Both the position numbers and the translations under genes were made by a program. From the NCBI RefSeq assembly GCF_007004725.1, contig NZ_ML660171.1, positions 1 to 64,000 of the forward strand: 64,000 bases of DNA, given 5' to 3'. This DNA comes from Aliikangiella coralliicola (GTDB lineage Bacteria; Pseudomonadota; Gammaproteobacteria; Enterobacterales; Kangiellaceae). This document shows, in pieces, positions 1-7,159 of this stretch. The notes below the pieces were generated by a model. It did no database searches and had not been told where the DNA came from. It saw nothing but the letters and a program-made list of their open reading frames with translations. Every line of letters begins with the position of its first letter. Positions within the stretch are counted from its first letter, which is position 1.

Positions 1-117
1 CTGGTGACATTAGCAAACGGGAACCACCTGAATCCATCTCGAACTCAGAAGTGAAAACGTTTAGCGCCGATGATAGTGTGGGGCTTCCCCATGTGAAAGT
101 AGGTCAACGCCAGGCAT
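1..117 (+). rRNA. rrf: 5S ribosomal RNA, missing its first few bases
   Basis: The segment matches bacterial 5S rRNA along its whole length. It has the loop region reading CGAACTCAGAAGTGAAA, the GTGTGGGG...CCCCAT stem and a 3' end GCCAGGCAT that would pair with the absent 5' TGCCTGG. About three bases of the 5' end lie outside the window, so this is the last gene of an rRNA operon read left to right. A hairpin terminator follows directly. Confidence 0.95.
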
Positions 118-130
118 TTAATTAAGAGAA

Positions 131-157
131 AAGCTCACCTTATGGTGGGCTTTTTTA
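131..157 (+). terminator. Rho-independent terminator of the rRNA operon
   Basis: A stem of AAGCTCACC paired with GGTGGGCTT (one G-T wobble) and a four-base loop is followed by a run of six T. It lies 14 bases after the 5S end. Confidence 0.9.
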
Positions 158-358
158 TTGCTGGTAGGAAAAAGCGCGTGATTGATTAAGAGTTGTCGCT
201 GTGTGTGAATGGCTTAGGACTATGGGTCTGCAAGTGATGGGTTATTTGTACCAATTATTTTGCTGCTAAAGAGCAGTGAAAGAAAGCCAACTGAATTTGT
301 TTCGTACTGACCTGAGTTTGAAAATCAGACTTCTGAAATGATTGTTAGAATAGTCATT
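158..358. other. Intergenic, nothing recognised
   Basis: I see no ORF with a plausible start, no RNA gene and no strong repeat between the rRNA terminator and the terminator of the next, opposite-strand gene. Confidence 0.5.
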
Positions 359-382
359 AAAAAACTGCCCTAAAAGGGCAGT
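359..382 (-). terminator. Terminator of the 120-residue unknown gene
   Basis: On the minus strand a stem ACTGCCC/GGGCAGT with a five-base loop is followed by a T run (A run at 359-364 on the plus strand). It sits 22 bases after the stop codon of the gene at 404-766. Confidence 0.85.
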
Positions 383-403
383 AACAGATTTGAAATTGCT
401 TAT

Positions 404-766
404 CTATGGCATTTGAATTTTTGAGCTAGGTGATTGCCCAGGAACAACAATTTTAGAAGCTTGCTCACGTTGATATTCTTGTATTTCTTTCATAGTTTGT
501 TCCATACTTTCTTTTGCTGCCTCTCCGAACATAGTAAAAGCAGAAGCTAAACTATCCGCTTTCAATTCGAAGTTAAGGGGAAGTGGGCCCGCTGCAGTCA
601 TGACCTGAGTTTGGCCAAAGTAACTTACCTCTCTAGACGCATCAATGTCACCGTCGGTTGTAACCGGCGTTAAAACTCTGACGCTTCCAACTTTTTGATC
701 TGTATAGACTTCTTCTCTAACAAGTGAACTGCTATCGATATTAATATCTGGTAATTCTTGATTCAT
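404..766 (-). CDS. Unknown 120-residue acidic protein
   Basis: I do not recognise the family. The protein is soluble, with no signal peptide or membrane segment. The first half is rich in Asp, Ser and Thr and looks like beta structure (VGSVRVLTPV, REVSYFGQTQVM). Residues 75-105 look helical and charged (MEQTMKEIQEYQREQ). The C-terminal tail is short, with Pro and Ser. It is a single-gene unit with its own terminator and a poor ribosome-binding site before the ATG. Sensible composition, an intact reading frame and the adjacent terminator make it a real gene; its function is unknown. Confidence 0.7.
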   Translation of the reverse strand: MNQELPDINIDSSSLVREEVYTDQKVGSVRVLTPVTTDGDIDASREVSYFGQTQVMTAAGPLPLNFELKADSLASAFTMFGEAAKESMEQTMKEIQEYQREQASKIVVPGQSPSSKIQMP

Positions 767-902
767 CTAAAAAATACTCGGTTAGTTTATTCATAGGTGA
801 TTATAAATCGATGTGGAAGCAAATTCTATCGGATTACTTGTGGATAGAAGGTTTTGTATGTAAAAATGCGTCAGCTATTTTAGGCAGGTAAGAGAATATA
901 GA

Positions 903-1214
903 TTGGTGTCAACAACTTGGTATGTTTATATAATTCAATCGTCAGATGAGCGATTATATACAGGCATAACAACTGATATTCAGAGACGTTGGAGTGAGCA
1001 TTTGAACTCAAAGAAAGGTGCTAAGTTTTTTAGGGGAAGAAAGCCAAAAGCACTATTATTCATATTTCAAGCTGAAAACCGCTCGGAAGCTTCAACAGTT
1101 GAAGCAAAAATTAAGAGAATGAAAAAAGCAGATAAGATAAACATGATAAACTCTCCAGCCAATGAGATTTCTATCGTCCAAAACATACTCCCAGTAGAAT
1201 TACTAGAAAAATGA
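903..1214 (+). CDS. GIY-YIG endonuclease-like protein (YhbQ/UPF0213 type)
   Basis: A 103-residue protein consisting of a single GIY-YIG nuclease fold. The signature appears as WYVYII near residues 6-11 and YTGITTDIQRRWSEH near residues 19-33, with the conserved Arg in RRW and a later Glu in the VEAKIKRM helix. Members of this family act on DNA, but their physiological job is poorly defined. The start is ambiguous: TTG at 903 or GTG at 906, behind an AGGTAAGAG stretch. Its stop overlaps the start of the PepSY gene by four bases (ATGA), so it opens a three-gene operon. There is no sign of truncation; length is normal for the family. Confidence 0.85.
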   Translation: MVSTTWYVYIIQSSDERLYTGITTDIQRRWSEHLNSKKGAKFFRGRKPKALLFIFQAENRSEASTVEAKIKRMKKADKINMINSPANEISIVQNILPVELLEK

Positions 1215-1957
1215 ATAACAAAATTCTTGTTCGAAAAATACATCGATATATTGCTCTAATTGTTGGACTCCAGCTATTTTTCTGGTCAATTGGCGGACTA
1301 TATTTTAGTTTAATTCCAATACAGGAAATCCATGGCAATCACCTTCGAACACCTGCTGGAGAGTTTGATTGGAAATCAGGCTTTTCGGCCATGTCCTTGG
1401 AGGAATTAAGAACACTGCTTATAAGTAATCGGATAGAGATAAGTAAAACTACAAGCGTTCAATTAGTACCGTTAGACGGCGAGTTATTTTATAAAGTAAG
1501 ATTGATTGATCAAAATGTCATATGGGTTAATGCAAAAGATAAATTTATTCTAGAAAAAATGTCAAAAGGAGAAGCTCTAAAACGAGCAAAAAGCGCAACA
1601 CAAAACGCCGGTGAACCTATATCAATCAACTGGATTACTTCTGTTGAGCAGGATAGTGAATATCGAGGGAAGCCTTTACCGGTTTACCGAGTTGTTTTTG
1701 ATGGTGAAGATAACCTACATTTATATCTTGATGGTTATAGTGGAAAAGTCATTAGTTTAAGAACTACAAAGTGGCGAATATTTGATTTTATGTGGATGCT
1801 GCATGTGATGGATTATGAAACTCGGGACAATTTTAACCATATTTTATTACAAGTTTTCGCATTTTTAGCCGTGATAACATCACTGTCAGGTATTGTTCTC
1901 TGGATTGTGAGTCATAGGAGTCGTAAAAGTTGGAGAAGACGAGTTTTGACAAGCTAG
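1211..1957 (+). CDS. PepSY-associated membrane protein
   Basis: A 248-residue inner-membrane protein. An N-terminal membrane segment (about residues 14-34, LIVGLQLFFWSIGGLYFSLI) follows a short basic RKIHRY motif. A periplasmic middle region carries PepSY-like features (IWVNAKD, LYLDGYSGKVISLRT). A second membrane segment is at about residues 210-233 before a basic tail. This is the layout of PepSY-TM proteins, often linked to iron uptake or flavin-dependent reduction, though nothing here fixes the substrate. It overlaps the upstream GIY-YIG gene by four bases and the downstream SprT gene by 28, so all three are probably translated from one message. Confidence 0.8.
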   Translation: MNNKILVRKIHRYIALIVGLQLFFWSIGGLYFSLIPIQEIHGNHLRTPAGEFDWKSGFSAMSLEELRTLLISNRIEISKTTSVQLVPLDGELFYKVRLIDQNVIWVNAKDKFILEKMSKGEALKRAKSATQNAGEPISINWITSVEQDSEYRGKPLPVYRVVFDGEDNLHLYLDGYSGKVISLRTTKWRIFDFMWMLHVMDYETRDNFNHILLQVFAFLAVITSLSGIVLWIVSHRSRKSWRRRVLTS

Positions 1958-2466
1958 CGAGTGATATTCATAAGCGATTAACAGATGAGTATTCATTTTT
2001 GTCGGAATGGACTGTCAATTTTGATAATGCGAAAAGACGGGCAGGCATTTGTAGAGCCGACAAAAAAGAAATTAGTATTAGCTTATGCCATATCAATAAT
2101 AATGCACAAGATGTGGTGTTAGATACATTATTGCATGAGTTTGCCCATGCAATAGCTCACGAATTATATGGAGAAATAGGGCATGGGGCTAAGTGGAAAA
2201 GTGTTGCGTTAAAATTAGGTGCAACTCCAAAAGCGACGGGAAAGTTTTCGATGCCTGCAGCGCCATGGAAATTAGTTACCTATTGCAAAGAAAGCAAAAC
2301 TGTCGATGTTGTAGCTTCAAGATATCGAAAAAACAAAAATATTAAGTATTATTACGTTAAAGGAAAGCCAAACACCCAGGGAGAGCTTTATTATTTATGC
2401 ACCAAACAATTAGAAAAGTTTGAAACGGGAATGATAGGTTTTGCGCAGTTGAATTTTATTCAGTAG
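1930..2466 (+). CDS. SprT-like zinc metalloprotease domain protein
   Basis: A 178-residue SprT-like protein. The zinc site is HEFAH at residues 69-73 with a third ligand candidate in GHGAKW near residue 85. A second, largely beta region follows, but the zinc-ribbon cysteines typical of SprT are not clearly present. The likely start is TTG at 1930, because an AGGAG box at 1916-1920 lies nine bases ahead and no usable ATG follows for a long way. That places the start inside the PepSY gene. SprT-like domains cleave DNA-protein crosslinks in eukaryotes; the bacterial role is unclear. Confidence 0.82.
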   Translation: MEKTSFDKLASDIHKRLTDEYSFLSEWTVNFDNAKRRAGICRADKKEISISLCHINNNAQDVVLDTLLHEFAHAIAHELYGEIGHGAKWKSVALKLGATPKATGKFSMPAAPWKLVTYCKESKTVDVVASRYRKNKNIKYYYVKGKPNTQGELYYLCTKQLEKFETGMIGFAQLNFIQ

Positions 2467-2532
2467 TGGGAGATTTTTAAGTTCTGGTTTAAGAGCACGC
2501 GAATATTCTGCTAATGGATAGCATTGATATTC

Positions 2533-2602
2533 GAGATTTACCATTTGGCTAGCGAGCTTGAGTTTTAGAAACTTTAACTTGGCTAGTTCAGTGGTAAATC
2601 TC
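2533..2602. repeat. Long-loop inverted repeat downstream of the SprT gene
   Basis: An 11-base arm GAGATTTACCA (2533-2543) recurs as its exact complement TGGTAAATCTC (2592-2602). The copies of TTGGCTAG inside the loop add direct-repeat character. It could be the remnant of a small element or a weak convergent terminator between the SprT and CysB-like genes. There is no T run. Confidence 0.5.
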
Positions 2603-2624
2603 TGATCTTATCACTTACCATAAG

Positions 2625-2936
2625 TTACGCTGCCACTGAAAAAGACTGAATGGGTAAAGGCCGTCGCTCAGGGTTCATTTCATTTGAGAATTCTTTTATC
2701 TCATTGATTTGAGCCATAATGGACTGCGCTTTTTCCAATATTGTTTTTCCTTCCTCAGTTACACCAACTAGATTTTTACCATTACGAGCAAAAATTTTAA
2801 TCCCCAACTCATCTTCAAGTAATCTTAGTTGCTTGCTTACGCCAGGTTGAGAGGTATAAAGCTTTTCAGACGCTTGAGTTATATTTAAATCACTTTCAGC
2901 GATTGCGAGTATGAACCTAAGTTGTTGAAGTTTCAT
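2625..2936 (-). CDS. Stand-alone CysB/LysR-type DNA-binding domain (103 residues)
   Basis: The protein is essentially only the N-terminal helix-turn-helix of a LysR regulator, closest in appearance to CysB/Cbl. MKLQQLRFI opens it, LYTSQPGVSKQLRLLEDELG is the recognition region, and the wing IFARNGKNL and the linker helix follow. CysB-family proteins are normally about 320 residues. Here the protein stops after the linker with PIQSFSVAA, so the effector-binding domain is missing. I see no trace of that domain in the downstream 150 bases, so this is not a simple frameshift. An AAGGAAAC box precedes the ATG. It could compete with full-length CysB for sites or act as a dimeric repressor; both are inference. 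Confidence 0.8.
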   Translation of the reverse strand: MKLQQLRFILAIAESDLNITQASEKLYTSQPGVSKQLRLLEDELGIKIFARNGKNLVGVTEEGKTILEKAQSIMAQINEIKEFSNEMNPERRPLPIQSFSVAA

Positions 2937-2980
2937 TTTGTGTTTCCTTATTTATTAATAAAATTAAATAGTTAAAGTCA

Positions 2981-3020
2981 AAAAAAAACGCCACTTAGTG
3001 ATTACTGAGTGGCGTTTCTT
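2981..3020. terminator. Strong bidirectional hairpin terminator
   Basis: A ten-base-pair stem CGCCACTTAG/CTGAGTGGCG (one G-T pair) is at 2989-2998 and 3005-3014, with eight T on the minus strand side and a T-rich stretch on the plus side. The only gene that reads into it is the small minus-strand ORF at 3043-3189. Confidence 0.88.
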
Positions 3021-3042
3021 GATTCTTTTCTTGGTTAAAGCA

Positions 3043-3189
3043 TTAGAACACCACTCCGACTCTATGTTTTTTTGTAAAGAGCATGTGCTTGAACATAGAG
3101 ACTAACCACGCACATGCGATAATAATCACAGGCTTAATAAAGCTTGTGACTGTAGGCATGTTAATGTTGGTATATTGGTTAGTATTCAT
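3043..3189 (-). CDS. Probable 48-residue single-span membrane protein
   Basis: The ATG at 3187-3189 opens a 48-codon frame reading MNTNQYTNINMPTV, then a hydrophobic stretch around FIKPVIIIACAWLVSMF (about residues 17-33), then a basic tail HMLFTKKHRV. This is the plan of a small inner-membrane protein with positive residues on the C-terminal side. It ends 23 bases before a strong minus-strand terminator that otherwise has no gene to serve, which is the main support. No clear ribosome-binding site is visible, and I do not recognise a family. A non-coding transcript is the alternative. Confidence 0.45.
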   Translation of the reverse strand: MNTNQYTNINMPTVTSFIKPVIIIACAWLVSMFKHMLFTKKHRVGVVF

Positions 3190-3612
3190 TGTTTTCTAAT
3201 ATTGAGTAATCTTTTTATAAATTTAGTTATTTAAGTGTTTATTTATTAACGCTTTTCTCAATGCGCTTTTAAAATACTTTAACAAAGTTTCAATCCATTT
3301 TAGTCGAACTTATTGAAACCAAAACTGTTTTCTTGAGGTTAATGCCTCCGCTTGGTTGATTTTATAACATTCTTATTAGAAAGCCGTCAAGACGGCTAAA
3401 ATAACATTTGGTTATATTGTGAGCAAAATATAACAAAAAATTATGCGTCGGGCGCAGTTAATTATTATATGCTTGCGCCCAAAATTGCTATACAGTCGAT
3501 GATATTGGTTGAGTGCCAAATCGGGTAACACAAACATTTTCTTCACGCTATACTCATTCAGAAAAAGCGGAAAGTGAATTTTTATTATGAAAAATCAAAA
3601 GGTTAACCAGAT
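3190..3612. other. Hairpin-rich intergenic region ahead of asd
   Basis: Four separate inverted repeats are visible: GTTTCAAT...ATTGAAAC (3287-3318 region), AGCCGTC-AA-GACGGCT (3382-3397), GTTATATT...AATATAAC (about 3411-3433) and GGGCGCA...TGCGCCC (3450-3456 with 3474-3480). None has a classic T run in the plus direction. I looked for a lysine riboswitch ahead of this lysine operon and did not find its conserved core. The region must hold the promoters of asd and of the small minus-strand ORF. Confidence 0.5.
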
Positions 3613-4620
3613 ATGAAAAGTTACAATGTAGCTATCGTCGGTGCCAGTGGTGCTGTCGGACAAGAGCTTATTAGAGTTCTCAGTTTAAGAAATTTTCCGG
3701 TAAAAAAATTAACGCTGTTAGCCTCAAAACGATCTGCTGGTAAGACCATTGATTCTGAATTCGGATCGCTAACTATTGAAGAGTTTTCTGAAGATAGTTT
3801 CACCGGAAAAGACTTTGTTTTTTTTGCAACGAGTGGAGAGCATAGTAAAAAATATGCACCACTTGCGGCCGAAGCTGGTGCCGTGGTTATTGATAATAGT
3901 AGCGCTTTCAGATTGGATGATAATGTGCCGCTAGTCGTACCAGAAGTGAATCCAGAAGCGGCGAAAAATCATAATGGCATTATTGCTAACCCGAACTGTT
4001 CAACCATTCAGATGGTTGTCGCGTTAAATCCAATCCATCGCTTTTCAAAAATTAAACGTGTTGTCGTATCAACCTACCAGGCTGTCTCGGGAGCCGGTCA
4101 GGATGCCGTTAGGGAGCTTAACGAGCAGCTGAGAGCTGTGCTTGCAGGAGAGTCTGCTGCTGTTGAGAATTTCACTAAGCAAATCGCTTTTAACGTTATC
4201 CCTCATATCGATGTATTTCAGGAAAATGGATATACCAAAGAAGAAATGAAAATGGTGAATGAAACCTGGAAAATTATGGGGGATGCCAATATTCGAATTG
4301 CTGCAAACTGTGTGAGAGTACCGGTTATACGTGCGCATTCTGAAGCAATAAATATCGAAACTGAAGAGTTTGTTGGAGTCGAAAAAGCAAGAGAATTGCT
4401 TGCAAGTTCCGAAGGCATTAATGTTGTCGATCAAAGAGAAGACGGTGGTTACCCAACTCCTGTTGAGGTAAGTGAAACCATGGAAACAAATGTGGGAAGA
4501 ATTAGAGAAGATATCTCATGTGAAAATGGTCTGGCGTTTTGGGTTGTAGCGGATCAGCTCTGGAAGGGTGCGGCTTTAAATGCTGTACAAATTGCTGAAC
4601 TGCTTATTAATAATGAGTAA
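3613..4620 (+). CDS. asd: Aspartate-semialdehyde dehydrogenase
   Basis: Reduces aspartyl phosphate to aspartate semialdehyde with NADPH, the branch-point step for lysine, threonine, methionine and diaminopimelate. The 335-residue length fits the family. The nucleotide-binding loop GASGAVG is at residues 10-16. The active-site cysteine is Cys129 in NPNCSTIQ. The later RVPVIRAHSE segment supplies substrate-binding Arg and His. The start has AAAGG ahead of the ATG. Its last eight bases overlap the start of lysC, so it heads the asd-lysC-lysA operon. Confidence 0.97.
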   Translation: MKSYNVAIVGASGAVGQELIRVLSLRNFPVKKLTLLASKRSAGKTIDSEFGSLTIEEFSEDSFTGKDFVFFATSGEHSKKYAPLAAEAGAVVIDNSSAFRLDDNVPLVVPEVNPEAAKNHNGIIANPNCSTIQMVVALNPIHRFSKIKRVVVSTYQAVSGAGQDAVRELNEQLRAVLAGESAAVENFTKQIAFNVIPHIDVFQENGYTKEEMKMVNETWKIMGDANIRIAANCVRVPVIRAHSEAINIETEEFVGVEKARELLASSEGINVVDQREDGGYPTPVEVSETMETNVGRIREDISCENGLAFWVVADQLWKGAALNAVQIAELLINNE

Positions 4621-5935
4621 ACCGATGAAAGTTCTAAAATTTGGCGGTACATCTTTGGGCGATGCCCAAAGAATGCGAAATGTTGCAGACATTGTGTGCC
4701 AACAGGGAAAAGTTCTGGTGGTTTTGTCGGCTGTTGCCGGTACGACAGATTCGTTAGTGAGAGTTGTAGACGCGGTTAAACATGGCGAGCTAGCTAAGGC
4801 GAGAAACATAGTTGAAGTCTTACAAAATCACTATCAACGCTACATTGATAATCTATATCGTCTTGAAACCAGTAAGTCTGAAGCTAGAGACTTTGTTGAA
4901 GCGCAACTTGCGGATATTTCTGACGTCGCCCAACAAAGATATGTACCTGCTTTAGAGTTTCATATTTTGGCGAAAGGTGAATTGATTTCAACTGAGTTAT
5001 TCAGCTTATTATTAAGAGAACAAGAGAAGTCTGCGTCGTTGCTTTCTGCTCTCGACTTTTTACGCCTAAATCAAGATAGTGCACCCGATGAAGATTATCT
5101 GTCGGAGCAACTTAGTGCACAAATTTCGAATCATAGTAATACTGATATTTTTGTGACTCAAGGATTTATCTGTCGCAATGCTTTTGGCGAAATATGCAAC
5201 TTAAAACGTGGCGGGAGTGACTATTCTGCATCATTGTTTGCGGCGGCGATCGATAGTGAAGAAGTGCAAATCTGGACCGATATTGATGGAATGCACAATA
5301 ACGATCCGAGGTACGTTGACGGAACCAAGCCTATCCGAGAATTATCTTTTGATGAAGCTGCGGAGCTGGCGTATTTCGGCGCCAAAATCCTACACCCAAG
5401 CAGTATTAAACCAACTCGTAAAAAGAACATACCGGTCAAGCTATTAAACACGCTTGAACCATCAGCTTCAGGTACAGTTATTTCAACCAAGAGCGCGCAA
5501 GCGAGAATCAAAGCTGTTGCTGCGAAAGACGGTATTACTGCGATAAAAATTCGTTCCAGTGAAATGCTTCAAGCGCCTGGTTTTTTGCGTAAAGTATTTG
5601 AAGTTTTCGAGTTGTATCATACGTCTATCGACATGATTACCACTTCTGAGGTTGCAGTATCTGTGACTATTGATGACACATCATATTTGGAATCAATCGT
5701 TAAAACGCTGACCGAATTTGGACAGGTCGAAGTAGATAAAAACTTATCCATTGTTTGTGTTGTTGGCGAGTTTCTGGTTGAAAGCAGTGGTATTGCATCA
5801 CAGGTCATTCGCTCACTGGAAGATATTCCTATTCGAATGATTTCTTATGGTGGAAGTTCCCATAATATTTCTCTTTTGGTTTCAGAAGAACATAAAGTTA
5901 ATGCGTTAAACGCGTTACATCAGAGGTTGTTTTAA
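4613..5935 (+). CDS. lysC: Aspartate kinase, lysine-sensitive type
   Basis: Phosphorylates aspartate, the first step of the aspartate family pathway. The protein opens MSKPMKVLKFGGTS with the kinase motif KFGGTS at residues 9-14. A catalytic core follows with LKRGGSDYSAS and WTDIDGMHNNDPR, then two ACT regulatory domains from about residue 300 on. I choose the ATG at 4613, because the longer frame from 4580 would add eleven residues lying inside asd that do not resemble the family. The 440-residue length and monofunctional layout resemble E. coli AKIII, suggesting feedback by lysine. It is coupled to asd (8-base overlap) and to lysA (1-base overlap). Confidence 0.95.
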   Translation: MSKPMKVLKFGGTSLGDAQRMRNVADIVCQQGKVLVVLSAVAGTTDSLVRVVDAVKHGELAKARNIVEVLQNHYQRYIDNLYRLETSKSEARDFVEAQLADISDVAQQRYVPALEFHILAKGELISTELFSLLLREQEKSASLLSALDFLRLNQDSAPDEDYLSEQLSAQISNHSNTDIFVTQGFICRNAFGEICNLKRGGSDYSASLFAAAIDSEEVQIWTDIDGMHNNDPRYVDGTKPIRELSFDEAAELAYFGAKILHPSSIKPTRKKNIPVKLLNTLEPSASGTVISTKSAQARIKAVAAKDGITAIKIRSSEMLQAPGFLRKVFEVFELYHTSIDMITTSEVAVSVTIDDTSYLESIVKTLTEFGQVEVDKNLSIVCVVGEFLVESSGIASQVIRSLEDIPIRMISYGGSSHNISLLVSEEHKVNALNALHQRLF

Positions 5936-7083
5936 TGTTCCGTACGTCAATTATCAGCGAATTTAAAAATCGCGAGACACCGTTTTATTATTATGATTTA
6001 GCTTTGTTAAATGACTCGTTAAACCAGGTGAAAGGGTTAGCGGAAAAGTATGACTTTGAAATTCATTATGCGATAAAAGCAAATAGTAACGAACGAATAC
6101 TCGCCGAAATTCTTAAGGCAGGTTTCGGCGCCGACTGTGTTAGTGGCAACGAAGTCAAACGCGCAATTGAATGTGGCTTTGCTCCTGAGACAGTGTTGTT
6201 TGCCGGTGTTGGTAAAACGGATAAAGAAATTCGTTATGCATTAGAACAAAACATTAAGGCGTTTAATTGCGAATCGATACAAGAAATGGAAGTGATCAAT
6301 GAGCTTGCCCAAGAAGTTTCTCAAACCGCTGAAATTTCATTACGTATTAATCCCAATGTTGATGCCAAAACTCATAAATATATTACAACCGGTTTAGATG
6401 AAAATAAGTTTGGAATTAATCAGACTGATTTGCCGACCGTTATTGAAACACTTAATGGGCTGAGCAATATTAAGCTCACTGGTTTGCATTTTCATATCGG
6501 TTCTCAAATTATGGATATGAACGTTTTTAAAGGTTTATGTCTACGCGTTAATGAAATTGAAAGCTGGTTCAGTGATCGTGGTATCGAAATTGAGCACCTT
6601 AATCTTGGTGGAGGCTTGGGGGTTAATTATCTTGAGCCTGATGCTGAGCCAATCGCTGACTTCGAAACATATTTCGCAATTTTCGCCGAGTTTTTGCGAA
6701 GAAAAACTAATCAAAAAGTACATTTTGAATTAGGTCGTTCCATCGTCGCTCAGTGTGGTAGTTTGATTAGCCGAGTGGTGTTTATTAAAAATGGATTAAA
6801 CACCAATTTTGCAGTTGTCGATGCCGGAATGACTGAGTTAATGCGACCGGCACTTTATCAAAGTTATCATCATATTAATAACCTGACTAGCAACGGCGAG
6901 CCGACATCTTACGACGTTGTTGGACCCATTTGTGAATCCACTGACTGTTTCGGTAAAGCAATCAAACTTCCAGAAACTAAACGCGGAGATTTGATTGCTA
7001 TTCGTAGCGCCGGTGCTTACGGCGAAGTGATGATGTCTCGTTATAATTTGCGTGATCAAAACGAAGCTTTTTATAGCGAATAA
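5935..7083 (+). CDS. lysA: Diaminopimelate decarboxylase
   Basis: Decarboxylates meso-diaminopimelate to L-lysine with pyridoxal phosphate. HYAIKANSN carries the PLP lysine at residue 48. HIGSQI and the glycine-rich LNLGGGLGVNY form the phosphate-binding part of the alanine-racemase-like barrel. ICESTDCFG supplies the active-site cysteine of the C-terminal beta domain. At 382 residues it is slightly shorter than E. coli LysA (420) and nearer to the forms found outside enterobacteria. Start and stop overlap lysC by one base (TAATG). With asd and lysC it makes a dedicated lysine-forming operon, but the dap genes for the steps between are not in the window. Confidence 0.93.
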   Translation: MFRTSIISEFKNRETPFYYYDLALLNDSLNQVKGLAEKYDFEIHYAIKANSNERILAEILKAGFGADCVSGNEVKRAIECGFAPETVLFAGVGKTDKEIRYALEQNIKAFNCESIQEMEVINELAQEVSQTAEISLRINPNVDAKTHKYITTGLDENKFGINQTDLPTVIETLNGLSNIKLTGLHFHIGSQIMDMNVFKGLCLRVNEIESWFSDRGIEIEHLNLGGGLGVNYLEPDAEPIADFETYFAIFAEFLRRKTNQKVHFELGRSIVAQCGSLISRVVFIKNGLNTNFAVVDAGMTELMRPALYQSYHHINNLTSNGEPTSYDVVGPICESTDCFGKAIKLPETKRGDLIAIRSAGAYGEVMMSRYNLRDQNEAFYSE

Positions 7084-7110
7084 ATTTGAGTGGTTTATGT
7101 ATGAAATAGA

Positions 7111-7136
7111 AAAAAGGGCCACAAGGCCCTTTTTTA
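7111..7136. terminator. Bidirectional terminator between lysA and hutU
   Basis: A stem AAGGGCC/GGCCCTT with an ACAA loop is flanked by A-rich sequence on the left and a T run on the right. It can end both the lysine operon (plus) and the hut operon (minus). Confidence 0.92.
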
Positions 7137-7159
7137 ATTTTTCAATTTGAAATACCAAA

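Noticed and set aside
3190-3612. Lysine riboswitch ahead of asd-lysC-lysA
   Set aside because: Several hairpins are present, but the conserved five-way-junction core sequences of the L-box could not be found.
4069-4434. 121-codon ORF antisense to asd
   Set aside because: Shadow of a certain gene; composition (Phe/His/Tyr-rich) is typical of antisense translation.
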